From positions 10,280,630 to 10,344,629 of the forward strand of contig NC_031502.1 of NCBI RefSeq assembly GCF_000237925.1: a stretch of DNA of 64,000 nt, read 5' to 3'. The DNA comes from Schistosoma mansoni (lineage: Eukaryota; Platyhelminthes; Trematoda; Strigeidida; Schistosomatidae). Position numbers and translations under genes: made by a program. This document shows, piece by piece, positions 35,101-47,564 of the stretch. Every line of letters begins with the position of its first letter. Position 1 is the stretch's first letter. Under the pieces are notes generated by a model, which searched no databases, was not told where the DNA came from, and worked only from the letters and a program-made list of their open reading frames with translations.

Positions 35101-38100
35101 GATAGGCCAATATACCAACATAAATATTAGATCTAGGCAATGCAATAATTTAGGTGTTTTGTTCGTGATCAATACCTATCGTTCCCATAATAGGACGAAA
35201 CGGCCGTCCAGTGCTTCCAGGTTTTCCATGGTGGTCTAGCTTCAATTGACTCGTGACTTCAACTATGAAAATACTGAAATATCCACAAAAACCCCTTCTG
35301 ACCTATCGTTCTGTTTGAAGTACCAACATTTTAAGGACTAAGTATATGCACTAAGTTACAAAAAAATTTTTCTCATCAGAATACTTATCTATTTCATATT
35401 TATTTATTCGGAAAAAACGTTCATAATCATAGTGATCCAGAATAAGTTGCGAAAAACAGAATGTACGTCAACTTCTTTGTTTTATGTTAGTAAAAGAGCA
35501 CTATTAGAAGTGGTTTGTAAAACCACATAAAAAGACTTGGTAAAACCAGAAAAGTTTAAAATTAAGCATCGAGAACATTATAGAACCTAAACTGTTTCAT
35601 TGATATTGCTTGTTAGTGGTCGTTATTACACCAAAATGTGAACGACCAGGTGTCATTTTGTCACTAAAATTCCTTGATTTTGGTTCTCAAGTAATGGACT
35701 GAAAAAAGAATATCATTCCTAAAAAAACACAGGACAGTCTCTGATAATAATGATAGGATTAACAACCTAAACAAAATTACGCAAAAAACAAGATAATCGG
35801 TTATATATAACAGGTAACACTTCCAAACATTAATGTTTTCATTTCTGCGTAGATACTACAGTGTCACAGTGATGAACTGTTGATTGAGGAACAAGTATTT
35901 TCACTACTTCCCACAACTTACATTTTATTATCCAATACTTGGGTGAGTTTATGACTTTTTTATTTGAATATGTTCTACCCCACAACATTTACTTCAGTTT
36001 CCTGACTTTCTTGATATCTTTAAAATTGCAAAAGGAAATATCTGAAACATTTTTAAAAATTACGTTTAGAATAATGGTGATTCAACTAGTCTATTAGTTG
36101 GGCCCATGAAAAATCTGAACGATATTTCAAATTTCTATATAACGTTTTAGTTGTTTGGAAATAAAGTGAATGTATGTCCTTTTTCAAGCATGTCATACAC
36201 TGATATCCCTAGGATATTCGTTTTGTTTGATTAACCATATTCTAATATCCCAATATTGTAATGTTGAGCTTTTTGTTTTCTTCGACTGCATCCATATGCA
36301 TTAGATTTGAACTTGCCTATAATTAGGTGATATAGATTCATGTGATTCAGGACATTTTTTACCTCATAAGTAAACAATACATAAGCTTATTATCTTAACC
36401 ATGAAATACTATGAACAGCTAAATTATGTATTCTTAACGAAATTAAATTTTAACTTCGTGATTTTAAGGTTTTAATGTTCTCCAAGAGACCCTGAAGTCC
36501 CAATTTCCATTCCTGGTGCGAAAGTGAGCACACACTGTAGTAAATCCCCAATACATAAGTGGGAAATATTTGGGTCTTTGATTCATAATGAATCTTCAGC
36601 TGATATCAGTCCATGAACTAATAACCAAAATTAGGGATTTACATTTTAATTACTTAAAAGTTAAATTTAGCCTATTGATATGATGAAAGTAGCTAATCAG
36701 TTACAGACAGTAAACAACAAACCAGGGTACAGTTGTTTCGATACTCGACTTTTGAATTAAATCAATTTAATTTTTACATATAGACAGTATGGTACAACAG
36801 TTTGATCAAGTTTGACAATGCGGATGTCCTTCAGCGTTTAGTTCTAACTTTCGAAATACAAACACTCAGCTTAAAGGTTAGTTTTCATAGTCAGTAATAA
36901 AATACCCATTTGAAATTATTTTATACCCATCTTTTATTGAATGTTGTAAATCGTTTATAAACTAATGTAAAAGTAACTGAAGGATGTCGTTATTGTGACG
37001 CCTTCTGACTGAGAAGCTTAAATAGTTATATGTATTTCAGAATAAGTTTTTCATGTCTACTTTTTAAAACGAACTCGAAAAAAGTGATCGACGAACAGTA
37101 TTTTGTTATCTCATGTGAAGTCCTTTCCTAACTGTCGTAACTATAACTTTCATTTCCAATTTTATCTACAAGCTCTTCTCCAGTGAATACAAAAATTACT
37201 ATTCACTTAAGTTGGTTCAAAGTTCATGTTTCCTCCCAATGAAACTTATCAGTTTGTTACATACCACAACAATATGACCACGATCAATTTGTATTATCTC
37301 GAATTATCTTCAAGTAGATATCTTTGATTAAACCCGGAAACTCTTCCGTATTCTCAAAGCTTGAAGAAATTTAGAAATTCAGTTGATTATATCTTATGAC
37401 TGTTCTTGCTTTGATAATGTCGAAAATTTTAATTGAATGATGCACCAAAGTTCGAAATTTTCTTCTAGAGGACTGATGTTTGAATTACTTTTGATAATCA
37501 CTGAAGAAAATGTGAACAATCTATTCCAATATGATTCACGTTCATCAAATACCATATTACTACAGTGGACGTTGATTTACAAATCTTTATACGTAGCATT
37601 TTAAACATCGTACTTTCTCTTGCATCAAACCTTTAAATTTTTTATTAGACAATAACGTTCAGAAACATGAGTATTAAAGCCCTGTGTGTATAATTGTATC
37701 CTCTACTCATTTACAAGTAGGCTGGCTAAAGAGATATTTTTACAGACACTGAAATAATTATTGTATTTTTTTTGCACAAGGAAAAGGATGGATCGATAGA
37801 AACTAGTCATTCTTCTGTTCAGAGAAAACAGTTAGCACTTTATATTTGTGATTGTCTCTCAGTACTGCCAAATAACCTCCCAGGATCGTTTTCAGACGTC
37901 TTCACTTCTAACTGTGAGTTATGTTCTCAGGCTTTTATTTTATTCAGTTTTTGGGTACATAAATTTTTACTTGGTTCAGTCTTGAACCTTGAACATTTTT
38001 AAAGGATGTTTAGTTGATTTCTAACAATCTACAGTAACTTTTGAACCAAACTCTATCCACTATGGTTTTGATACCTAAATAGTATTATATATAAAATGTG

Positions 38101-41100
38101 GCTCAAAGTTAGGTTTGATAACTTGTTCTTGGTTCGCGAACTACATAAAATTCTTGAGTTAAACCTTTTCAGAAACATCAATTAAAGAAGCACATATTCG
38201 TGATCTGATGATTTTTCCTGAAAAATCTGCTAAATCAGAGAGCTGAATCATACTTATGATAATCCGTTTGTTATGTAGAATCATTTGCTTGGTGTTGATA
38301 CATCAACCTTCCCTCAGACTACTAGTACATATCGGTGTTTTCGGTTTGATTATGACTTTTAAATTTTGGGAAATCGATTGCAGTATTGATTGACTGTTAC
38401 AATTCCGTTTGCCAAGCAAACCGATTCGGTCAATAATATGTATAATATGATATCAATGTAAGCTGTTCGGAAATGATAGGAGCAATGTATAAATGAAACA
38501 TTTTATTATTTTTATGACCTGTAATCACAAAGCGCTTTAGTAAATCCTTAAGTTCTTGAAATTTATTTTAAACATCTGCCTTAGATTTTCTTTTCATGCA
38601 ATAAACTTCTACTTTAAGTGATCTGTAAGAGGAATGCCTTATCATTCAGTTTCCTTATTTTTGTACTAATAATAAGTGCAAACGTAACTCTAAGCTTTAG
38701 GCTGCTAGAATCCAGTTAGTGATTTTGATACTCTAGTTGTATAGTGAGTTCCTTTACAAATTACATAGTTGAGTCAAATTTCGTGCTTGTGAGATAGAAT
38801 AGTAAACTAGGTGACCAAATCCGGAGTGAAGTCAACTTTGTTTAATGACCTGCATAAGTTTGAATAATACTTTATGTGAAAGTTGTATTTAATTAGGCCT
38901 AAGACATATAGTTTCCAAATCAGTATTTAGTTAAAAGCATTCAATTTTGCAATATTTCGATCATTCTACGACTTATGGTACAACGCCATGATATTTGATT
39001 TTCACAAAAAAATAACAGTATTATCCTTGTGAAAATTTACGTTATCAATGACACTGGTTTTCAGACACGATGAATTTAGCATTCGACTGTTGCTAAAACT
39101 AAAAGGTGTGCACGGAAGAAATATGGTCATTGTACCAATAAATAATAATTTACTATAGATACCAAATACAGCTCGTTGTACAGTGAAGATTTCAGGGTAT
39201 ATTCAAAGGATGAACTCCCACGATATTATTGGTTTTCCTTGAATTCTCTTTTTTTTCCCAAATAATTAATGTAAACACACCAGCAAGCATTTACGATTGA
39301 AATATTTAATCAATCCTAAGCACTACAGATGGAATATATAACATATATATTATGAATAGTAAGTATTCAGTAGTCACGTTTACTATAAATAGCCACTATG
39401 CCACATTTGTCTCTAATCTCGAAATGAATTATCTTCATAATACATTTGTGTAATCTTAAATTTATTGACAAAAACTAATTTATTTCATAATTGAAATTCA
39501 ATAAATTGTTTTCATTCCCAGATGAGCTGAAATATGCGTATGTGAAAATGCTAAAAGTAACCTGCATGTTTCTACACGAAGTCTTCCTTTATTCTCAGTT
39601 TGTTATCATGGTGGCACAACAAAGTATGTTTTTATTTTTGTTTATCTACCAGAATGATTGAAGTTATTGGACTTTTAGCGAATGAGCGGTTCGATCCTAA
39701 TTCTTCACTTAGAAATGATCTTCTCAAAATCATATTACACCTTTTGATGAATTCTGATAGTAATACACAAGTACAAAGTTAGTTGACTATAAATTCTTTT
39801 TTTCGATAAATATGAAGTTTTTGTTGAATTTACATTAGGTTTAGTTAAACTCTATGGAATATGAGGAGCTAGTGAACGCTCATACTAAAGATATAACAAC
39901 TTAATGAAAATAATAGTTGGATTTTACTTTCTGAGCATAATATCATAAGTAGTTTTAGTAGGGCTCTTTTCTTCTAGATGGTTGGTTCAGTCAGAGACCG
40001 AAACACTTCCAAAATCATCCACCTGAGTTACCAATGATCACTATCTCGAAATCAAACCTAGTACTACTACCCCCTTAATCCTAAACTCTTAAATCACAAT
40101 TTTCTTACACTAACCTCAAAACCCTAATTTTTAACCGTCTAACCTAAAATTTAATTGTATTTTAAGCTATAACTCGTACCATCTTTTAAATTTTTTTTAT
40201 TAAGAATGACATTAGATAAATTATACGCTTTGACCAATAATATCCCATTTCTCATCACATACACCTGTTCAAAACGAACTAATGTCTTTAGTGGGATAAG
40301 AAATAATACCTATACGTCCAAGTCTAATGGATCAAAAAGTAATATTTGTCTTTCGAAGCTAACAATGTATTGAATCATAAACTACTGGACTGATAAGAAC
40401 GTTTACATTCTCCTAACAGCTAAATAGACTTCATACACGGTTGTGTATTTTATTCATTGCTTATTGATGAAGAACTTCATTACCTAATCAAGTATAATTG
40501 AGATAAGCAAAATATTTATTACAGCTTGCAGAGTCAGTACTATGGACGATCCTTTTGCATAACATTGACAGTATTAGCTTGACACGAACAAAATAAACTA
40601 AAAATTTGGACCTTCATCTTATAGCTTTAGTATTTGATAATTTGTTAGGTTCGCATAAAAATTTCATCGTAAAGTGATATCGTCAATAAGAATCCTATTG
40701 ACAATTCTCCTGAACTTTTAGCAGAAAATAATAACAGATAATGTAAAGAATCTACTAACACGTGTATGGCATAAAATTTTGTTTCCACTGTATCCTGGAT
40801 TAACTTATATTCGTATGTGTGAACCAAAAGATTCCAATTTATTGCCTTAACGGTCTTGGATTTCAGTGATAACTGAATCCAATAGTTGTCGGCTGGTGGA
40901 GTGCTCTGGAACAGGACAAAAAGCTGTCTATTGACCCTTGATTCTTTCAGTTATTGAGACCTTATCAAGCCCTGGTGAAAACTGTCTTCTCTACGAAGTA
41001 ATCGAATATTCTGTTTAAGTGATAACTCGTAAAATACGGATGATTTGGAAATTCGTTAAATACAAAATTAAAATTTGATAGAACCCGCACGATTTTGTCC

Positions 41101-43505
41101 TATCTTGATTATCTCTGATTTTTGTTAAATTAAGAATTTGGTTTATCCATCTAGTTATAAAACTGCTATGTTCAGAAATCCAAACCTGGGAAAGTTGTAT
41201 TTTCCGCTTTTCGAAAGAGACTTCCGAAGGTTCTGCAGCTAATCGTTTGAAAATACATACTGAAAAGTTTCAAATCACAGCTGCGGAATGGGACTCTATT
41301 TTAGGGATTGCTGCCTCAATAAATATTTGTACAAAACATTTATCGGTCAATCATGATATTGTTGACTCTGTTAGTAGCGTGAGTGAATATATATTTGAAT
41401 CACTTATTTTATTTTAATAAATTAGTGTTTGTTGAATCTTCGTTTACCGTTTGTTTTAACACCGTTGAGGTGAAAACGTTTCCAATTTAATTTTCTACCC
41501 ATGATTTCTAGCAAACTCTTAATTCGGATTTACAAAACTATGACATCTACATGGTTTCAAGAAGTCAAAGTTCAACAGTCAGGCAGACAATTTTATAAAA
41601 TAAATCAGAGTTCCGAAATAAAAAGAGTCATGTTTTGGACTTTTTCTGTACATATAAATTTTCTAAAGTTATTTAAGCTTTCAGGAATCATGTGATGTAA
41701 CTGTTTTCTTGAGGCTTTGATAAAGCAGTGGTTACAATAATAATAGTATAAAGAGATCACGAATTTTCATACGCTGATACAAATAGTTATTTTAATCATT
41801 GTACGGTGACATTACCTTTGTCCTTCGTCTTTTCTATTCTTTTATTTGAAAACCAAGTGTACATCGTGAATCACAGAGAAAGTGTTTTCATTCTAGATTC
41901 ATACGACAAAATTATTTTTTAAAAATCACCAACAGATAGTATTTTGGGCTTCTTTTAGTACTTTTTGCCATAAAAGTGAATTGATAAATCCATCAAAGCT
42001 CAATGGGTAATAGGTCTTTATCTTGAATTTATACTGGTTTATAACGGCCTAAATATAACTTGGTTAAGGTTGAATACATATACACTCCAGATCTGTCACC
42101 ACTTTTTTGTCTATGTGCGACAATAAGAAGTCGATGTATAAAAAAAACTTTCTGAAGTATTCAAACAAAGAACTAATCGCTTTTTTAGACCAGTTTTTGC
42201 TTTTTATTTTGTTTTCATATGAATACGAAAATTTTGACCACTTTCCTTGCAGTTATTGTTTATGAATCCAGAAACGATTTTAGCAATTTTGAGTCATAAT
42301 CAAGTAACGAATGGATCTCCTTTCATCGAGAGCAGTGCACTTGTTTGTCTATTGGAATCATTTTACGGACCACTGTCTCATCTTTTATGGCCGGATATAT
42401 CAGAAAACTCGAGCGAAAACTATTACTATGAAGTAAGCATTATTAGTTTCCACAAATCGTTGTTAATTACGCGATTCCTCTACTAAACGAGCCAACCAAC
42501 TTAAGATTATTTGGCGCGATAATGATTGAAATACACTTCAATTCCTTAAAATTAAGATTGTATTTCTGCTGACCATGTTCATTCAAGATCTTAGTTATAT
42601 TAGTAGGAAATTCTCCGGTCTAGCGGCTTAGTCGTAACTTATTTAACAATAAGAGCAACTGGCATAGTTTAGAAATGATTTGTTTTTGGTTTCTGACTTC
42701 TTTTCTGGTGAATGCCGAGAGATCATAAGGTTTCGTGCTGACGGTATTCAACGTTCTGTGGTGTCAAGCTGAATGCTTCACTTCATTCTATTAGCTTGTA
42801 TTAGACTAAAGGGATTAAACATGGTTTCAAGCGTATTAAGAAATGATCACATCCGATTATGGGTATATCATCTTTTTGTTTAGCAATAACAATTAGTACT
42901 TGTAACCCAAATATTTGTGTTCTTGAATAGTACTGTGTTTTTATAGTTCTTAGTCTAATTAATTCCTATCATATTCCTCACAGCTCTTCATGTGCTTGAA
43001 TACTAAAATCATGGACATAACCCATAGATTTACACAAGAATTGTCAATCGAAGTGTATGGTTGTCTGATTAAATATATCTGTTTAACTACCACAAAACAA
43101 TCATTTATCAGTAAGTTATCTATATTTGTTTATAATGCACAGACATGTTCTTATTGACTAATCCATGGAGTAATATTATTCTCGAACACTTACAAATAGA
43201 TGGTTCAGTAAATAATGTTGAAAAATTTTCATCATCTTTCCTTGCTTTCGCCAATGTGGTAGGTATTCTTATGTTTTACACCATATAACTTTAGCTACTA
43301 TCCACGAAATGTCCTGCAATTTGTTCAGTTTTAAATAAAAATCAGTTGCGAGAATTATTACTAGCTTATATACATGATGAGGGTTTGTACGACTCAATTA
43401 CCAAGACTTATTTAGGAAGTATATCTCTAAAGGTAAGTAAAGAAAATTTAATTATTCGAATTTTATGAAAATTTAAGATTGCTTCCCCAGATTTTGAAGT
43501 TCTAG
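25304..43505 (+). CDS. 27-exon gene, HEAT/ARM-like protein of ~1,180 residues, unidentified
   Basis: The model was built by hand from GT-AG sites and phase. Exons: 25304-25556, 25590-25637, 25704-25750, 25781-25880, 25909-26103, 26140-26347, 26444-26514, 26743-26833, 26863-27067 (or 27075), 27256-27557, 27603-27822, 28622-28845, 31767-31874, 32333-32363, 32985-33045, 34432-34565, 35853-35942, 36784-36876, 37781-37913, 39522-39597, 39653-39777, 41176-41378, 42253-42432, 42984-43110, 43143-43258, 43346-43432, 43491-43505 (TAG). The total divides by three without an internal stop. The protein is rich in amphipathic helices with Leu, Cys and Asn, like HEAT/ARM solenoids, with no catalytic motif seen. 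Length, exon count and solenoid character would fit meiosis inhibitor 1 (MEI1), but that is a guess. Weak points are the exon 9/10 and 11/12 joins and exon 14. Confidence 0.7.
26140..27822 (+). CDS. Exons 6-11 of the HEAT-like gene
   Basis: Exon 6 (26140-26347) is the clearest solenoid piece, with ELPVVLRALLNSNDDQIKE and ITFIFIELLVDKFNGDATK. Exon 8 gives QFLKAISDIMEDCTAQLGIL. Exon 9 is separated by a 29-nt intron (26834-26862). Exon 10 contains VEDLLSVLRITTMYAYGI. Exon 11 joins with a 45-nt intron (27558-27602). Between exons 9 and 10 a strong GTAAGT donor at 27076 gives the wrong phase and a weaker donor at 27068 gives the right one, so a missed micro-exon is possible. Confidence 0.68.
28622..34565 (+). 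CDS. Exons 12-16 of the HEAT-like gene
   Basis: Exon 12 (28622-28845) reads NFPYQGVDFEYLEKYMELSI and joins by phase 2 to exon 13 (31767-31874) across a 2.9-kb intron that holds a sense-strand hammerhead SINE. Exon 14 (32333-32363) is short and tentative. Exon 15 (32985-33045) joins exon 16 (34432-34565; LDILSLALFDRLQPVHTLVL) in phase 1. Confidence 0.62.
29650..29812 (+). mobile_element. Hammerhead SINE, decayed, in intron 12
   Basis: A tRNA-like head with box A TAGCTAAGTGG (29668) and box B GGGTTGGAGTCCC (29711) is followed 30 bp later by a hammerhead-like region. It lies in the same orientation as the host gene, so it is present in the pre-mRNA. Confidence 0.75.
29755..29799 (+). ncRNA. Hammerhead ribozyme, degenerate
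   Basis: Stem I ACTCAG pairs with CTGGGT. Core CTGACGA spans 29761-29767 and GAAA spans 29782-29785. A three-pair stem III leads to a GTT cleavage triplet (29791-29793) instead of GTC. The stem II 3' strand is mutated (AGATA where GGGAC would pair with GTCCC). Activity is likely weak or absent. Confidence 0.65.
35174..35311 (+). mobile_element. 5'-truncated SINE copy with 11-bp target duplications
   Basis: ACCTATCGTTC at 35174-35184 is repeated at 35301-35311. The 116 bp between match 57287-57402 of the intact hammerhead SINE (GGACGAAACGG, then CGTCCAGTGCTTCCAGG and CCATGGTGGTCTAGCTTCAA). The copy starts at CCATAAT, inside stem II of the hammerhead. It sits in intron 16 of the plus-strand gene. 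Confidence 0.85.
35853..39777 (+). CDS. Exons 17-21 of the HEAT-like gene
   Basis: Exons 35853-35942, 36784-36876, 37781-37913, 39522-39597 and 39653-39777 all connect in phase. Exon 17 reads DELLIEEQVFSLLPTTYIL; exon 19 reads QLALYICDCLSVLPNNLPGS; exon 21 reads MIEVIGLLANERFDPNSSLR. Introns are 0.8-1.6 kb except the 55-nt one at 39598-39652. Confidence 0.72.
41176..43505 (+). CDS. Exons 22-27 of the HEAT-like gene, C-terminus
   Basis: Six exons in perfect phase: 41176-41378 (EWDSILGIAASINICTKHL), 42253-42432 (LLFMNPETILAILSHNQ), 42984-43110, 43143-43258, 43346-43432 and a five-codon last exon 43491-43505 reading ILKF then TAG. Introns shrink again to 32-87 nt at the very end. Confidence 0.72.
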
Positions 43506-44199
43506 ATTCCAGGGAGCGATTATGCTTAGAAATTATGGTTGCATCGGACAATTTGCAACCTACTCTCAGTATCTCGAATCGATTTAATTTGTTTTATAAA
43601 AAAATATTTTGTTTATGAACATTGAGACTTATGAGTTTGCTTGTTATATGGCCTTAAGGATTAAATTATTGGTAAATAAAACGTATTTCTCGGCAATCCA
43701 AATCACAATTTTTTATGTCATGAGAAGTGGGGCCTTCATAGTTTTTATTCAGATACCCTATGGCAAAGTAGTTTAAAAAAGTCTCTCTATAACTTTGTAT
43801 GATTAAACTTTGCTATGTATCTTTTAATCTATAACAAATAGATTGGGAATTTTCGAGCATGACATCAGCTATCTTTTAATCTATTATTCTGACCTTTTAA
43901 TCTAGAAGACCCAAAAGTTACCGGTTTAGGTTGTTCTCAGAAACCATGCTGTTTATTACAGCCTAAAGCTAAATGATTTATTCTGGTTTACAGTTATTCT
44001 ATGCTGACAATCGCTATCTGTGCCCAATTATAGTTGAAACAAACACAACAATCAGAAAGAAATGCAGCTAATTACTAAGTTTGTATGACACTGTGAAAAT
44101 GACGGACATGCCTCGATTTCACAGTGTACCACTTACAAATACTAGATTTCTGAAGGTTCCTTACAATTTCTTGAGGCACGCTAGTTTACTGTAGTGGAA
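43506..44199. other. Intergenic, probable 3' UTR of the HEAT-like gene
   Basis: An AAATAAAA-type signal is present near 43674-43681 (GTAAATAAAACG). No other feature is seen. Confidence 0.4.
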
Positions 44200-46120
44200 C
44201 GCGAGTTTGACGTCAGACGTAGACTCTTACGCAAGAAATGCTGGAACCTGTAAGGATTGTGAAACAGTGTTTGGAACGCTCTAACGAGCTGAAAACAACA
44301 CCTGAGTCCGGAAGCTGTTTCAACTGGCAGTCAGAGGTATGACATCTATGAAGCAATCTTGGAAGTTTATGGAAAGCCAATTAGTAATATCCAAGGTCCT
44401 GAACGGTTACCAGAGCTTTTCGAGAAACAACGCAGCTGGTCTGTTATTCACAGAACCGTCAATTAGGAGGTCTTTTCATCCCTGACCGGTAACAACTGAT
44501 CAACCTAACGAATCAAAGGTTCTCAAAGTACTTCAAATTTTAAAGCGCCACAATTTACTAGGCCCGAACAGCCTACTCTCCCACTCTTCGTTAGGTGAGG
44601 GCGAACTTTTGATCAGGAAACTAATTGAGTTGTTTGGAAAGGTTTCGAGACAGTGTTCCGAAAATTCTAGGATAAAGTGATGGTCTTCCTCAACATTAAA
44701 GTAAACGTTTGTCGTCTATGTAAAAATCGTAGACGGAGTGGGTCCATTTTCGATTGTATCGAATTACTGGCTACTTTCATACTTCATAGATTATTCAAAA
44801 CCCGTGAAAGACTGATTCATGTAGATTGGACTAGCCTTCGACCTGGTGTTGGATGTACTGATCATATCTTTACACTATACAAAATGTCGGAGCATCGCCA
44901 TAATTACTGCAGACCAACAGTAATTATGTTTTTGATATTAGGGTTCCCATCAATTTGCGGCAATGAAGAACTGTACTCCACGATATTCTATTGAAAAAGG
45001 ATGTGTCTGTGATTTTTATTAACACCTAGATCTGTTACCTGGAGGAAAATGTCTCGGTAACCAGACTACATTTTCTTACCATGCTTTGAAACAAGAGCTA
45101 TCCAATTCTCACTTCTTCCGCTGGAAATCCATGTCTGTACCTATAAGATTTTGGAAGTTCCGAATACAGCATATTTCTACAAGACTGTCAGGAATCTGTG
45201 CTGTCACTCACATTTAGTTGCAAACCGTAATAAATAGTCTAAATGTTCATGTATATGGGTACCTGTGCGAGTGCTGATGATGGCGTGATTGATGAAATCA
45301 ACCTACGTATAGTGAAGGCTAGAGCAGCTTATGCCAAACTGAGCCATCTCTGGGGCCGTCATGATGTTAGTCTGACTGAAATATCCGGTCTACAGTGCGT
45401 CGAGGAGAGCGGTCCTACTCCGTGACTGTGAAACCTCGCCTTTCCTAGATGAAGACGTTTGGTGACTCTCTGTGTTCAATTCTCTCTGTCTTCGAATGAG
45501 TGGTGACATTCAGTGGCAACACTGTGTTAGTAACGCTGAGGTTCGACAATGTTTATCCGGGATCAGTGATGACAATTTGGTTAGTGTCACCATGTTGAAA
45601 CACTGGCTTTGGTGGTCTTGACATGTGTTGCGAAAATCATCTCAGTGACTTTCACGTTGTGCTTTATTTTCGGACTCTGTGGCAAGGTACAAAAGTGGGA
45701 GAAGTGGTTTTTTCATGATACGGTGTCATAGTATGAAAGAAAACTGTACGAGACTGGAACAATTCGGTCCCTCACTGCTCCCTGGTTGGGATCCTAGGGA
45801 TTATACAACTTAGTAGCTTGAGACATTACCAAATGTGAGTGGAAACGGAAACCAATGGAGATCCTGCAGTAGCTTTCTTTTACATTTTACATTTCAAGAA
45901 ATGAAAGGACGTGACTTAACTGAGAGATGTGTTGCTGGTTGTATTTTAAACTGAACTATATCTCCTATTATATACTATTCTCGGCCACTCATTATCATTA
46001 TTATCCCTATTCATTTGTTTATTTTCGATTGTACATCCTCTACCTCACCTACCTTTTGACAATTTCATTTCCCTATTGTTTAGTGCACATTTATTTTGTT
46101 GCCCAGCTGTACCGATATTT
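44200..46120 (+). mobile_element. Decayed LINE, linker to 3' end
   Basis: 44.2-44.5 kb resembles the LINE linker. 44797-45000 keeps RLFKTRERL and a degenerate RT start. 45243-45425 gives YAKLSHLWGRHDVSLTEISG followed by stops. 45305-46120 is nearly identical to the reverse complement of 2391-3205, while 44.8-45.24 is clearly diverged from the matching older LINE at 5925-6545. It lies between the 3' ends of the two large host genes. Confidence 0.7.
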
Positions 46121-46376
46121 TTGTACTTAACAAAATATATCCTTTGAAAACTGACGATTTTAAAAACAGACGGAACTAAAATCCCAAATTTATTACGAAC
46201 ATATCAAAATCATAACTTTATAAAAAGATATAAAAACAAATTATGTGAATAAAAACACAACATTATATCGAACAGTTGGTGGCAACTGGCATGTTTAAAT
46301 ATAAAAAATGTGGAGGCAAGTTTGTCTGATATATTCTTTACGTTTATCATGATCATCATTATCAGAACATGGACAA

Positions 46377-47564
46377 TCAAATGCACCATGTATCTTGTAT
46401 TAATTTTATAAATGTATCACAGGAATCATTTATGTTTTCACCTAGAAAATAATTTTGAGCGCACTCACTTGATGGAAATAATGAACATAAATCCATATAT
46501 GCTGCATCTGATCTCAACTGATCAACAGGACATTCTCCTAAAGTAGTCGAAACAGCTTGATAATATACTTCGAATTCTGTATACTCTAGGCGTTTTTGAA
46601 CATGAACGAATTTTTCGAAAACTTTCAAAATATCCGGTAGTGAATGAGCTATATTAGTACCTGGGAACATTGATGGAAATTTAATAGCAATGAAACATTA
46701 TTGTTATATACAATTGACGCTTCTCAATAAGTAAATGCACTTAGTAACTGTCGTAATGTGAAATTTAGGAGACTTTAGAAAGTGTAAAGATAACGAATAA
46801 TACGAGCATTTTGGATTTTCTATATTTGGTGAAACAAACAATATGTAAACTGTGAATAATGGTCTACACAAAGTTAGGACAACTGAGCAATTCAGAAGTT
46901 GTACACATAAGATTTTACAATCGACAAATTGTACACCTCTGTGTACATCATTCCGAGCGCGGCAGATTTATCCTTGATACTCTTCATGTTGCTTCCGTAT
47001 TACTCGGAATATTAGTAATAGAACCTTTCGTCATTAGTAAAGATTCCTGTGTAGACAGATATTTTTACTGGATTGTTTTGTCCGAATTTCTAAAACTTTG
47101 TTAGACCAATATAAATGGTAACAGAAAGAAAACCATCTTGGTATTTGTACCGTATATAAATCAAAACACCTCATGCCAACAAATTATAACTGAAGTTTAA
47201 AGGAACCAATACAGTATTCTTCATCAGAACTAGATCGCCCACTTTATATAATTGCAGAAACATAACATATTCAATGCATTTGTATTTATTTATGCTGAAA
47301 GTGGTTATTTTAGTGTAAATTCTTAAAAGTTTATTAGTATGAATGCAGTCGTACTCTTAGAACCGTTTATTTGTCTATCTCATTAATCAAAAGATTTATT
47401 TAATGTATAAGTAAGAATGATAAACACCATACCATTTTTGAAAAACCAAAAAGAATTTAGAATCTACCCAGTTGATCCACAGCCCATCTAGGAGTATTGA
47501 AAAATCGTTTAATATCCAGTAATTGGATATGACCAAGTCGATTTGGATCCATTTTTAAAAATAC
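46377..47564 (-). CDS. Last two exons, EF-hand C-terminus
   Basis: 47564-47468 encodes the EF-like loop [12 protein letters not shown]: Gly at position 6 and Ile at 8 fit the EF consensus, and Asp ends it instead of Glu. It joins in phase 1 to 46660-46377, which contains [20 protein letters not shown] and the calcyphosine-like [16 protein letters not shown], then a Cys-containing insert and the terminal DTWCI. Calcium binding is doubtful because the loop is degenerate. Confidence 0.72.

Noticed and set aside
40000-40140. Telomere-like or satellite tract with CCCTAA-like words
   Set aside because: No tandem repetition; it is C/A-rich intron sequence only.
45927-46130. Protein repeated at 2294-2584 and 45927-46130
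   Set aside because: It lies in the 3' UTR of a LINE; the shared frame results from the duplicated DNA.
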